Shown here piece after piece: positions 15,012 to 27,708 of a DNA stretch of 64,000 nucleotides. The position numbers and the translations under genes are program-made. Source of the stretch: Chaenocephalus aceratus (Eukaryota > Chordata > Actinopteri > Perciformes > Channichthyidae); NCBI GenBank assembly GCA_023974075.1, contig CM043797.1:28475523-28539522 (forward strand), written 5' to 3'. The notes under the pieces were generated by a model. It did not search any database, was not told the origin of the DNA, and saw nothing but the letters and a program-made list of their open reading frames with translations. Numbering within the stretch: the stretch's first letter is position 1; each line of letters begins with the position of its first letter.

Positions 15012-16785
15012 CTGGGTTGGCTTTTATTCTTCATGCAAATAAGGTGTTTTAGGAAAACGTGTACTTAAAGCTTCCAAAATCCAATATAATTCTTAATTTG
15101 TGTTTAAACCACACTCTGAGGACATACTCCAGTGCAGTAGAAACACAGAGTGTAGCTCTGGGGAATTCAACGACGTCATCCTTGCTGAATGAACAATGCG
15201 CTGTGGTCTGCCCTATGAAACTCATGTATAATATTCATCATTATTGGTGCAGATAGCTACTCTGCTTGTTTCGCTGTCAAGTTCATTTATATAGGGTGTG
15301 ATATGAATCCCCTACAGATGGTCCATCTGCAGATTACTCTGGAAGTCTGAGAGGTTACAGTTACTAACGGGGTCATCTCAAGGAAACATCTAGAGTGAAA
15401 ATATGAGCCTGTGATATTACACAATGAAGACAAGATTGATTTAAGAAGTCATTTGTTATAATATTTTCTTTAAAAATGTATGTTTTAGTAATATTCATTT
15501 TTGAAAATGTGAGCAGTTGTGTAAACTCATGAAATAGTAAGCACTAATCTTTGCAGACATAAGGAGGTTAATGTTCTTGAAGGATTAGGTTGCCCTTCAT
15601 TGCACACTTATTGCTTCCTCTGAGGCTGTGTAATGCTCCCAAAAAGCCTCATCAACAAAATGTTGGATTTTAAGGTTTTATATGTAAGATTTCAAAGGGT
15701 GGAGCTATTTGGAGTGCAATGAAAATGCTGTGTGTAAGCACTGACTGAGAAGCCTTCCTCAAGGTAAAGAAAGTCAGTAAAGTATAAGGTTTGATTTTAT
15801 CTGACATGGGCTCATTACCGGGGGTTTTGAATTGCATTTATTTCAGAAGAAAATGTGGGGTTTTTTCGAACACAACTGCAATCTTCTACAATTAATGTGT
15901 GGAATGATTTAATCACAAGATTTGTTTCTACACACCTTCACTGTTTTGAGTAAGGTCCAAATAGCCATATGTCTAGATGGAGTGATAGAAAGATAGATGT
16001 GCTCGAATATAAGACAGATAGAGAGTGAGCATAAAGATGGACTGTTAAAGGTACAGTACATGAGATATGGCCAACATTTTAGTTTGGTAGTTTATCTAAA
16101 CGAACAAACATTATCCACAGAATTTGAAGATGTTTGATGTATTATTTTGAGATATCTATACTCACATGAGCATGATAAGCAGCTAGCCCCTGCCCTTCTG
16201 TCTTGTAATACTTGTTTTTTATGATGCAATGGTGAGTCACTGAAGTGTTCAGGCTTAACTCGGCCAGGGGTCAAAGGACTGGGCCAGCCCCAAAGGCTTG
16301 TCAATCACTTTGATGGGAGTGGATTTCTGAACATTCTGAAAATGTGTCAACTGGATTAAATGAACAATGGCAGAGACGAAGAAATGACCCCAGTAGGGCG
16401 GCTCCAGGAGATGGACCCCCAGCCAACAGTTGCAGCAACTCTAACCCAGCCAATGTAAACCCCACTGCCTGAAGTCTGATCCAAGGCAACTGTTGGCCGA
16501 ATCAGACATCACAACCGCCAACTGAAGGCCTTCCAACTGAAGGCCCTCCAACTGGAGCTACCACACGCTTCCCTCTCAGCAAAGTAGCCCCCCGGCAGCG
16601 AGGAGGATATAACTGAAATAAAAGTCACCTTCTCTTCTTCAGACCCAATCCAACAAATTGACTATCACACATAAACAGACCGTACAGCCCCGGGTTAGTG
16701 TCACAAACACACAGATGGCTAAAATAACTATAGGTTTGCATCACACAGTAAGTGTTTTATCAGTTAATTCTAAAAGTCTTATTAA
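15012..16785. other. No gene seen
   Basis: Mixed unique sequence with only short open frames. The region around 16180-16650 looks repeat-derived (GC-richer than its surroundings), but I could not assign a family. Confidence 0.4.
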
Positions 16786-17267
16786 AGGGGACCTATTATG
16801 CAAAATGCACTTTTTGATGGATTTTATACATAAATGTGTCCCCGGTGTGTCAGGGAACTCACAAAGTGTCAGAAAACAAAACCCTCTCTCATTTCCTTCG
16901 TACCCACATCTCTAAAAAGAAAAAGAAAAAGGGGGGTGCTAACAAGCAGTTTTGCCGCTGAGAGTGTGTGTGTGAGGAGCTCCACGGATTGGTCCATTTG
17001 GGCCAATGGGTACATTTGGGTATGGGCACATCACTGTACCCAGGAAGAAAACAATGGAAAAAGAGAAATCTCCAACGAGGCGTTCTGGGGCTGATTAAGT
17101 TCCAAGTCCCTGTTTGGAACAGGGCTGCAAAAGAGGGGTATGAGCAGTATGAGGCATGGCTACAATGGGTGATCTGTTTGATATTTTAAGCAACAAACTT
17201 CACAGACATGTTTTGTATAGGTATGGCCCTACAATATATGTTTCCAATATAGCATAATAGGTCCACT
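16786..17267. mobile_element. TTAA-flanked MITE, copy 1
   Basis: The ends AGGGGACCTATTATGC and GCATAATAGGTCCACT are inverted repeats with one mismatch, and TTAA flanks both sides (16782-16785, 17268-17271). The same termini define copies at 26047-27704 and 52776-53229. Shared internal landmarks include GTGTCAGGGAACTCAC, AACCCTCTCTC and TATAGGTATGGCCC. No coding capacity. Confidence 0.88.
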
Positions 17268-17271
17268 TTAA

Positions 17272-18663
17272 AGTACTTTAGACAAAATGTAAGTGTGCCT
17301 TGCTGTTAGTTTCTTGTTTACATCACCAATGATCTCATATTTTGATATGGCCCAGTAGTAACAGTGAAATGCTCCCCCCTATTTTTATATATACTTTAAA
17401 CACGGTACAAGAGAGCTATCCTGCACTGTTTACCCCCATCTACCTTTCTGAATCTTCACTGAACAGTAGTAATAGAGATACAGTCATTGAAGTATATGAA
17501 CTATAAACCATAGAGATAAATAAGGATTCAGATTGTTGGAGATAAAGCATTGAATAAAATATGTTGGAGACAGAAGAGATAAGAGATCGGTGTGAGCGTG
17601 TATGCGTTTGATTATTTTGTAAAGTCTCAAATAGCAGCAATTCTTTCCTGCAAGAAAACCTCAATCTTTTGCATACTCTTCTTTTACTCACAGGAATTTA
17701 ATATATGTGAAATAATCCACTTGTGTTAACCTAATTCACCCACTACTGCAGTATGAGTAGAGGAGATTCATTACCTAATGTCCTCTTTCCATTCACCAGA
17801 ACTGACTGGCACTGACTCCAATGCTGATAATGAGCCACTGACAAAGCACACTGATTGTAATTCACTGTCATAATCAGAAACAGGTTTATTGCCAATTAGG
17901 TTAACACATAAGAGGAATTTGTTTTGGTGTAGTGGCTATATAAATTATTTAATGGTAAGCAATGTATGTTTTCCAAGCGGGTAACAGGCTACACAAAATC
18001 TAAAGAAAAATGATTAAATATATGAATGAATAATGAATAAAGAAGAGTGATTGCATAACTAAAAACATCAGCAATTTGTCATGATATGAGAAAACAAAGA
18101 AAATATTTCAGATGTATCCCAATGTCTAAAACCTTTTTTTAACCAACTTTGTAGCAATCTAGATGTCAACGCTTGTAAAGTTCCAACTTTAAGAACACTT
18201 ACGTAGGTGCTTTATCTTATTGTATCATCTCCTTTGAGGTCAGAAATCTGAACATTTCAACTTCAATCCGCCAAAATATTTGAGTTTTGCTAAGCACTGC
18301 ACATTACCAATGATGTGTATTACAATATCAACACATTGAGTTCCATGTTGTAGTGCAGGGTACCTTGTCTATCCAGGAGTGATCAAAGGACGAATTGCAG
18401 GAAATTATTGGAGTCATTGATCAATGTTATTGACTTCACAGAAAGTCTCAATCAGTGATGTAATGGCTGTGTTACAATATAGACACTCTGTTCATTCCTT
18501 GCAGATCAATTACAAACTTGGAGATATGCTAACAGAGAGAGCTTTTGTGGGCTACTGTATTTTGATAAAGATGCATATTGCAAGGTGAGCAATAAGGCAG
18601 CGGTTTACTGCAAGTCGTACAAACATTCACAACGTCCCTATCTTTCCCTGTCTCTTCTTGACT
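17272..18663. other. No gene seen
   Basis: AT-rich, unique-looking sequence with no supported feature. Confidence 0.5.
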
Positions 18664-18831
<168 letters not shown>

Positions 18832-19200
18832 AAACTGATGCACAGAATGATGGTGTTGGAGCCAGATCCATATGACACTTGAGCGTCCCTCGGCCTCATT
18901 ACGAGCTCGGCTGGCCGGCGCTGCTTGAATATGAAGCCAACGGCCATGAAGCAACTGTCGTTTTTTCCTCAGCCACGACCCCGCTTCCTCCGCTTTTGGG
19001 CATATGTGTTTTCATAGTGTGTACTTGTATGTGAGGAACAAGACGGGAAGAGAGGATGAGTGTGCATAATGTAAGTTAGCGTGACTCCATTATGTGCTGT
19101 ATTCATATAGCAAAGGAAAAGTGACACTGTTAAGGAGAAAAAGTGTGCTTGGTTTGTTTAGCTATTGGTTGCTACTTCTACAAATATATAATGTAATAAG

Positions 19201-20087
19201 TAGTGCTGTCAAAATTATCGCGTTAACGGCGGTAATTAATTTTTTGAATTAATTGCGTTAAAATATTTAACGCATTTAACGCATGTGCAGAATGGCCCGC
19301 CCCATACGTGCCACGAGTGGCAGCGCCAGGGTATGGCTGGGGTAGGCTACACCCATACCAAGAAATGGCTTAGCCCCACCATGAAAAATTATGTTAAAGT
19401 AAGCAAAATAAAGTCTGCCAACTCACGCGGAGTAAATTGCACAGACAGCAGTTAGTCAGATTGATTTCAGTAGCCACGGTTTTGAAAACTTTTGTCACGT
19501 AGTGATCGTCTTCTCAATAGAACATCTTTGATAACGGCGTGGTGTTGTTGCAGGAAGTCCCGACGGAGAATACTTTTACTGTAGTACAGGGGTGCACATA
19601 ACTGGTATGCAGGTTATGGCGTAATCTGAAATGGGTACCGTCACTTGTGTCACAAAGCGCTTTTGCGTACCGACGTACTTGTGAAGCTTTTCCAGAAGGC
19701 GGTTAGATCACCGGACGACAGAGTCGGTCTCCGTGTGCACAGACAGGCTGCTGTTAACGTCGGTTTGTACAACGGAATTGTGCCAAAACTACGCCAACCG
19801 GCTGCGGAGGGAGACAGCGCTAAAACAGCTGATCACAACGTTCACACTCTGTGGTCACGAAGTACTCCACTAGCCCCCCCCCTCTGTCGACTTTCCTGAA
19901 GTACTCCCCCGTTGATAGAAATCAACAGGTAATGAATTAAGACCCCACGGTTTGATGATTGATAGGTGTCAATATACATAAAGAAATGGCATATTTTGGA
20001 CATAGTTCGAATGGTGATTAATCATGATTAATTAATTTTTAAGCTGTGATTAATCTGATTAAAAATGTTAATCGTTTGACAGCCCTA
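19201..20087. mobile_element. hAT-type non-autonomous element
   Basis: The left end is TAGTGCTGTCAAAATTATCG, and the right end reads AATCGTTTGACAGCCCTA. Flanks are GTAATAAG (19193-19200) and ATAATAAG (20088-20095), an 8-bp duplication with one mismatch. Subterminal TTAATTAA/TGATTAAT motifs recur near both ends. The 0.6-kb interior has no recognisable transposase. Confidence 0.85.
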
Positions 20088-20345
20088 ATAATAAGATAAC
20101 CATTTCCATTGTAACACTGAACACTTTATAAAATATGTTCTAATCATGAAGCTTTGAGAGGTTCTCAGATGGAAAACTCTTGCAGAACTATGAGAAAGTC
20201 ATGGCATTGCCTTGCAGCAGGTGATGCATTCATTCGCTTTGATATCAAGTACATTTCTCACACAAACCCAGGCTCCAAGCACTTTCTGCCTGCCAAATTA
20301 TTCAAAGCAAGTCAAATCCTTCCTCCCTATGATCCAAAGGCAATA

Positions 20346-20808
20346 GGCGCATTCACACCGCAGTACTTTTCCCACAAAGGTTCATGAGAACTCTTTTTCG
20401 CGTTCACACCAAAAAGAGCCGGTACTAAAATGTGTTCATGAGAACCTTTTCACTCCCTTTTCCGTCCCTGCTAGAGAGCAGGGACTTTCGTGGGAGAAAA
20501 AGGTTCCTATGTCTGATTGGCTGGGCGGATTGCAAACCACGCCCCGTAAAACTCCCAAAAAGTGTTGTGAAGCCGCCATTTTATTATCCTTGCATTAGCA
20601 TTATTAGCATTAGCATCAGCCCAGCGCAGAAACGCAGAGAAACTAACTTATGGCAACACAAAATAAAACATGGGAGCGGTGGAGATGAGGAGGTGTAGGC
20701 GTTCTGGCGATTTACTCGGAAGGCTTCAGTAGAAGCTGCTGGGAGTCTCAGAGAACTAAAGAGTTCTCATGAACCTTTGTGGGAAAAGTACTGCGGTGTG
20801 AATGCGCC
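20346..20808. mobile_element. MITE with perfect 51-bp terminal inverted repeats
   Basis: Positions 20346-20396 (starting GGCGCATTCACACCGCAGTA) are the exact reverse complement of 20758-20808. The element is flanked by TA on both sides (20344-20345, 20809-20810). The 463-bp unit has no coding capacity. Perfect identity over 51 bp suggests recent insertion or strong selection on the ends. Confidence 0.92.
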
Positions 20809-20810
20809 TA

Positions 20811-23800
20811 ATAATGAGTTCATGAGGAGGGCAGGGCGCCCATATCTCTGATTTCAGTATCATTTTAACTGGCCATATTCTAACCAGTTACACACTACAG
20901 TTACTTTTATTAGTAGAGTTGAGTTCTCTGACAGTAGAATTCTCCAATATAGTTGATACTGTGATTGGTCCAAGTCTACACATACTCTTTCATGCACAAT
21001 ACATTGATTACTAGTGGAAAGGCATTGTTTAATATTCATACCGGAGAGGTTTCAGAATGTCAAAATGCATCCTAACTCAGACACTCAGGACAGCAAAGAA
21101 GTCTCTGAAGTTTGTATTATTGCATGCAATATGTAAACTATTGGGGCATACTACTTTGTAAAAAGCGACCGGATGCACTATGATAATCTGGCAGTATTGG
21201 CATATTGCATTTAATATGTATTGGGACGTACTAAATCTGTTTCTGGCATACGAAATAGTATAGTAGTATGGGTACTGAAACAGGGGTCAGTTTCTTTCCG
21301 GTTAAAAGCTCTATTTCACGTGACCTACTGGACAATGTGGTTACAATAAATGTGTGAATCAGAGAAAGGAAAAAGGACTCGTCCAACTGGACCAACCTAT
21401 TATGTGAAGATGACATATCCAGCATCCAATAATGGGACCTATCATAATACTCCTGATCCCTAACTCCCCAAGTAACCTCTCACCTTTGACCTTGGCCAAC
21501 ATTCTGGTGGGAATATGATGCGATATGATTGGTGGATATACATGCACTCACACATAAGCAGAGACACATGGAAGCCACGACGGCGGATAAATGTTTACTC
21601 ACCACACATTGCACCAGTGGGGCAGCTGAAAACTCCCTTTTTTCTTCTCTTTATCCAAGCATGTTGTCAGTTGTTTCTTCTCATCTGTCCAGTTGGTTCC
21701 TTTCACCTCCCTCTTCTCCTCCTCCTCCTCCTCCCCCTCCCTGTCCCCCGTCTCACCACTGTTGTTCAGGTCCAGCTCTGTCGCTGGTGGGGAGAATCCA
21801 GGCGACACACACAAACACACACTCACTCAAAAGCTCCGGGCAATCCTTTGAAAATGCACTTCGACACAGCTGGGCTCACACACACCTCTACATCCACACC
21901 CACACAAACATACGCACAAACACAGCTGAGCTCCTTGACAGTCCTTATACCCCCACGCAGCCACACACACACACATGGACACACATGAAGCTGCAGCTGG
22001 TCTATCCGCAGCTGAACGGAGACTGTGGTGTTGTGTCTTTCTTCATTGATGTCGTGATTTTTGGAGAATCTGTGATTTAGGTCAGACTGTAGGAAGTCTC
22101 TTTCCTAATTAGAAGTTGGAGAATCATTCTATGTAGTTATGTAGACAAATACAAAGTGTACGTCCTCCTTCCAATTTAAGGATCCTGCGTGTTGATGCAC
22201 ATCAAAGCGTTTCCACACTGATATCTCCTCAAGACATGACAGTAGTCCTCCACTGGCTAAATCTCTGTAATGAGGCCGTTTTCAAGATAGTTGGAACATT
22301 TCCAATCAGTGAAGGAAAAAATAAAAGTAGGAAACATTTATGAATGCTTCAGCTCTCTTTGGCTCCTTTCATCTGGCGGTGATCTTCTAAGAGTGTCTGT
22401 CAAGGCATCGACAGCATGTCAATCCAAAATATACATTTGAATTGATCAGCCAGAGTTGGTTCTTGTTCTCGTAGAAAAGTAAGAATTGTTTTGGTCCTTA
22501 CGTAGTTTCAGTGATGTCCCAAATGTACTTCTTTCTTGTTTTCCCCACACAAGCAGAAGGTCCAGTTCCTCTCTCTGTAGTTGTTTCAATCTCCGTAAAA
22601 ACGTAAGAATAAAATAGCCGCTCTGTTTCTTCCTCCTGTTTCCTCCTCTGTGGTGCAAGGAGCGAGCAGTTCCAGAGTGGTTTGTCGGCATCAATATTTA
22701 ACGGGAACCTCTCGCCGTGTTGCTGTCACAGTTCAAGTTTCCACATGCTGTATATTGGATGACATGTTCTCTGGTTTGCGGTATGTTCCTTTCAGCTCTT
22801 GCTCTCTGCTTGAACGACGAAGTTTGCTTTTATCTGGCCATGTTTCTTGTACCTATATGTTCTCTCTTCTTGTATCTGTTCTGCTCTTTTAACCCCTCGA
22901 CTTTCTCATGTTCTTCTTTATGGACAACCTTGCCCTACCACATGCAAACCTCAGTAATGCTCCCTCACTGTAGCAAGAAACAGTCACTCAGGACTCCCCG
23001 CCCTGGAGCTGCTCACGTTTTTCATTAAGCCTGTCCTTCTGTCATCCGATGTCCACTGTCCACCCTGCAGCCAACCTTCATTTAACCTTCCCTCAACCGT
23101 CTTCAGTCAAACCCTATACTTTCCAGAATCACGCTCTTCTTGCCTTCTTCTCCCTCTAGCAAGCTGAATCACTTGGCCTATATCTCACTCACCGCATGCC
23201 AATGTAGCTGCTTCTGTCTCATCCTGTCGTTCTTCTGTCTGATGATCGCTTCACTCTGCTGCTATTTTTTCAGGCTATATCTCTCTCATTGCTCCTCTAT
23301 CTCCATCTACCTCTCTCTTTGCTGACTAGAAAGCATTCTAGCTGCTGTGCTCTGACTCACACTGCTCTCTCCTCCCATCTCCCTCCAGAGGCTTGCAAAT
23401 GGTCCTCTGTTTTTTTTTTACTTTTCTCTCTAACATCACGTCAGGATCCGTTTAGCATTTCTCTTTGTCCAAGGCACCAAAATGACACCTCTGCATGCCG
23501 CTGAGTAGATGGAAGGATGTCCTGTGGAGACACAGTCGAGCAGAGAGACACACAACAGAGGCACAAGTGTGCCTTTAAATGCTTGTCGTTTTGTTTGCTT
23601 GTGTTCACACAGCAGCTGATTACAGGTGGTCTCCTCTATTCTGACAGTTGCCATTGCTGACGTCAGAGATGCAAACGTTATCCTATTATTCACCTCTCTG
23701 TTCCCCCTCCTGTTACTTTTACAAGTACACGTTTGTCACAGTCTAGACAAAATGAAAATGAAATCTTAAGTGGTAAATGTTAAACAAAGAAGAGAGAAAG

Positions 23801-24931
23801 AAGGATATTTGGAGATGAATAAAGAGAAAGTTGCCCTCAGGATCTTTGGATGTGACAGCAGAGGAGATATGAAGGGAGGAGGACAGTGATGAAGAGGGGG
23901 GGTTGTGGAGAAAAAGCTTGTGTGTGGGTGGAAATGAGAGATGATTGTAAGATGGATAGTGAAGCAAGAGGAGGAGCTTGGAAGAAAGAAGGGAAGACTG
24001 TATGGATGAGTGAGTGGAAGCACATGGATGGATGGAGGGCTAGATGGGGGATAACGATGGACATGTGCATGGATTTATGGATGGATGCTTTGACAGGTTG
24101 ACTGCTCCTCTATGACATCCAGGAAATCTTTGAGACAGCTGTCGTTGAAGAGAAAGCCCTAAGCTGGTTATTCATTTAACAATACTATTAGACTCCAAGA
24201 TGTATTATGTAAATGTTTCATAATTAGTTTGTAGCTATTTGATATTTTTACCTGTATGGGATTGCTGCCGTTCTCCCTTTAATAATGCTCCGCTGTGCTC
24301 TCTTAATTTCTAAGTTTCTCATCGATGTTCTTCTTGCCTCTGTCTGCTCCTGCAGTCTCAGTCTGGGCTATCACCAAAATGCAGCATCCCGGACCCTCCC
24401 TCCCTCCCTCCTCATCCACTCCCTGTCTCTCCCACTCTGTTTCCCTCATCTCCTCTCCCCTTCCCACTCCTGTTCTCTCTATATTTGTCCTTCTCTGCCT
24501 CTGTTTCCCGGTCTCATTCCACTTCTTCTCCTCATCCTTCCTTTACTACCCCTCATAACTTCTTTCACCCCCCTTCATATTCCACCAGCACCTCTCAGTC
24601 TCTTTTTCTGTCCTCTCACTTTGTTCACCCCTCCCTCGCTGAGAGAAGCTTCGAGAACAGAGTGGCCAGAATCTCGGAGTGGAAAGCTCTCAGGACATGT
24701 GAACACCATTCATAATGATGCCACATGAATAATACACTCGCAGTACATTCATATTTCCTCATATGCATTTGGAAAATACACATTCTCTGACTCTCCTGTT
24801 ATCTGCAACTGGCTGACAAAAACAACAATACATCCTGCTGGAAAAGAAACATGCAGCAAGCTTTTTATTATGCATGCATACCTGACAAACATTCACAGTG
24901 CAGCCACACACACATACACAGTTCCACATGC

Positions 24932-24934
<3 letters not shown>
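20811..24934. other. No gene supported; pyrimidine-rich patches
   Basis: Several open frames of 60-180 codons occur (for example 21529-22080 and 24285-24728), but their translations are low-complexity Ser/Pro/Leu/His-rich sequence. They read through CT-rich or CA-rich DNA (21700-21980, 24370-24630) without domains. Non-coding transcription is possible but not shown. Confidence 0.45.
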
Positions 24935-25019
<85 letters not shown>

Positions 25020-25074
25020 AGACACAGACACAGACACAGACACAGACACAGACACAGACACAGACACAGACACA
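24935..25074. repeat. Compound (AC)n-(ACAGAC)n microsatellite
   Basis: An AC dinucleotide run up to about 25013 changes into about ten ACAGAC hexamer units. Confidence 0.97.
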
Positions 25075-26046
25075 CTGAGTAGAGAACACTTTCATTTGAA
25101 TTGGCGATTGTTTTTGACAAACAGTGACCAAGTTATTGAACAAATAAATTATACATCAGCCCCATTGTGTGACCAGGGAAAGAAATTGTGTGTGTGTGTG
25201 TGTGTTTAGAGCTGTCCTTTTGGCCTCCAGCATCACCCAGTGCCACCATCTGTCCTGCCAGCCGGATCGGAAGGGTGTGTGTCTTTGCATATATGTGTGT
25301 GGGTGTGTGTATAGTAGATATTTTTTGCACACACATGTGGTAATGTTATTTAGGAGGCAACTTTTTATTTGTTTTTTGTCTTATCAATTGATAGTCTGAA
25401 AGCCCTTATAACCAAAGAAAGGCCTATCGATACAGAACGGTTAGAGACCCAAGGTTGAACATTTTGCAGTCAATAAAATACTTCCTCGCATGACATCAAT
25501 CATCAGTTCAGGACTCGAGGTAGTTATTGGAAAATATATGAAATTGGCAACTAAAACAAGGGGTGAGCCTTGTCTCTCTTTGGCAATTGATCCAGTTGAA
25601 ATGGCAAGTAAGTGTCTTTGATTATCTGATCGATCTTTTAAGATCATATTGAAGGTGAATTTGATTCTTGTTGGAAGATAATGGTCTCGATCTTGTTGAT
25701 GATCTAGAGGTGCAGATATAACTTGCCACTCATACAATATCTAAATCTGTGCGTAAATGTAGAAAATATGAAGAGGTTAAATGCGTACACTGCCACTATA
25801 TCAGACTTCACCGTTGTTCAGTACAATGTATGGAAGTTAACATCTGGCATGTGAAAGAATATAATTTAATTGTGTGAATGTTTAATCGCACATAAAACAT
25901 ACATCTATCACTGTTGTATTTCTTATAAGTCATAACTCATTTGCTGCTTTAAATAAAACAAATACAGGACTAACCATTCTGAATACTAACCCGTGGTTAA
26001 ATGCCATGTGACCTTTCAAATCGAAATGAATACATTATTTATTTAA
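25075..26046. other. No gene seen
   Basis: Short open frames only; no motif or repeat assigned. Confidence 0.5.
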
Positions 26047-26301
26047 AGGGGACCTATCATGCAAACTGCACTTTTGTACGTCTTTTATACATGAATATGT
26101 GACCCGGTGTGTCAGGGAACTCACCAAGTGTCAGAAAACACAACCCTCTCTCTTTTCCTCCATACCCAAATCTCTAAAAACGGGGCTGCAACGGATCTGA
26201 TACAGACTGATACAGATTTGAAATATCTCTGACGTCAGAAACAAGGAGCTCCGCCTATATGGGCAACTCTCCACCTATCAGGGGAATGAGAGGTTGCCGT
26301 G

Positions 26302-26378
26302 GCATGGTAACAGCATGGTAACAGCATGGTAACAGCATGGTAACAGCATGGTAACAGCATGGTAACAGCATGATAACA
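26302..26378. repeat. 11-bp minisatellite, seven units
   Basis: Six perfect copies of GCATGGTAACA are followed by one GCATGATAACA, entirely inside the MITE. Neither of the other two MITE copies has the array. Confidence 0.95.
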
Positions 26379-26411
26379 TGACGCTCATGCCTCACCTCCC
26401 TCCTTTGCAGG

Positions 26412-27497
26412 CAGTAGCGTGGCGTGGGAAAAAAATTAGGGGAAGCCAATAATACGTCCTTTCTTTTGGGTCGGGGGGGTGTGGTGGTCAATATAATAAC
26501 GTAACCAGATGAGTGATTACAGCACCCGGTATCATTTTACACACATTTGTATCATACAGATGCAGGACTTACACATGCCTGTTATCTAACCGACGGGTCC
26601 GCACGCACTCTCCAGCCCAAACTCTAATAAGCAACTAAATCAGGAGACCTTTAACGTTTTACGTCCGATTCGCTCCTTTTTTCCTCGCTGTACACAGCTC
26701 CAGTTTGGGCATCGGCCTGTCATCAGATTGTATTTGTTGTTGCTGCTGTAGCGGAAGTTTAGTACAATTATTTTAGAGTAAATAATCCAAATCTCCACCC
26801 TCCATAATTGCACTTGCTTCAGTTGCTTGCTACTTTCTAACGGCTGTGAGAGTGGTGCAGTGGCGCTATCTATCTTCTATCGATTCGATTTATGATTCGA
26901 AAATTATAAAAGTAGGGTAGACATGTGAATATTATCCGACTGAGCACAACGTGCATTCATCTAACAGGTTGGTTTTCCACTGACCTTATTTCGAGCTATT
27001 TTCCAAAATCCTATGGAGAAATTCCATTGCTTTCTGTCGAGGGAACCCGAGCGCAGCTTACTTCCGGGTTTTAGGACGCGTCACTGCACCACTAAGTTGA
27101 TGCGATTTGATTGGATTGTGAGGCAAGGGAAGCCAGCCGCCTCTGGCTTCCCTTGGCATGGCCCTGACTAATCACAGGTTGGCAGGGGCATCACGTGAGC
27201 CTCATCTGATTGGTCAATCTCTCCATTTTTTTTCACCAAGGGAAGCCAATTTCGGCTAGCCTCCTCTCGCAGCAGAGAGTGCAATCTACTGTTTCACCAT
27301 AACATCTAGAGGGGCGCTGTTTCACTCTTTGTAAAATACTTAATGAGAATGGGGGAGAGATCGGCCGGCAGCAACACACAACAAAGAATTTCCGAAACTA
27401 AACTAAGTGTTTTTATTTATTTATTAAAATTATAACTACACTCCGAAAAAACAGGGGAAGCCTGGCTTCCCTTGGCCTCCAGGAGAAAACGCCACTG
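26412..27497. mobile_element. hAT element nested in the MITE
   Basis: The ends are CAGTAGCGTGGCG and, reverse-complemented from the right, CAGTGGCGTTTTC. These are typical hAT CAG-TGGCG termini, and they are flanked by a perfect 8-bp duplication TTTGCAGG (26404-26411, 27498-27505). The interior has AGGGGAAGCC motifs in both orientations and no intact transposase. Confidence 0.92.
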
Positions 27498-27708
27498 TTT
27501 GCAGGGGGGTGTGGTCAGCTGCAGCTCATTTGCCACAGAATCAGCCCTTGCAAAAACAGGGCTGGAATACAGCAAATAGAGTGAAATGAGGCATGGCTAA
27601 AATGCATGATCTGTTTGGTATTTTGAAAAACAAACTTCACAGACATTTATTATATAGGTATGGCCCAACAATATAGTATTCAAATATAGCATGATAGGTC
27701 CACTTTAA

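Larger units (their letters stand above)
26047..27704. mobile_element. TTAA-flanked MITE, copy 2, enlarged by a nested hAT
   Basis: The ends AGGGGACCTATCATGC and GCATGATAGGTCCACT match copy 1, with TTAA at 26043-26046 and 27705-27708. The interior is interrupted by a hAT element (26412-27497) and contains an 11-bp minisatellite. Without the insertion it would be about 560 bp. Confidence 0.9.

Noticed and set aside
21529..22080. 183-codon frame considered as a gene
   Set aside because: The translation is Ser/Pro/His-rich low complexity read from CT- and CA-rich DNA. A second frame is open over the same stretch, and no domain or splice context is visible.
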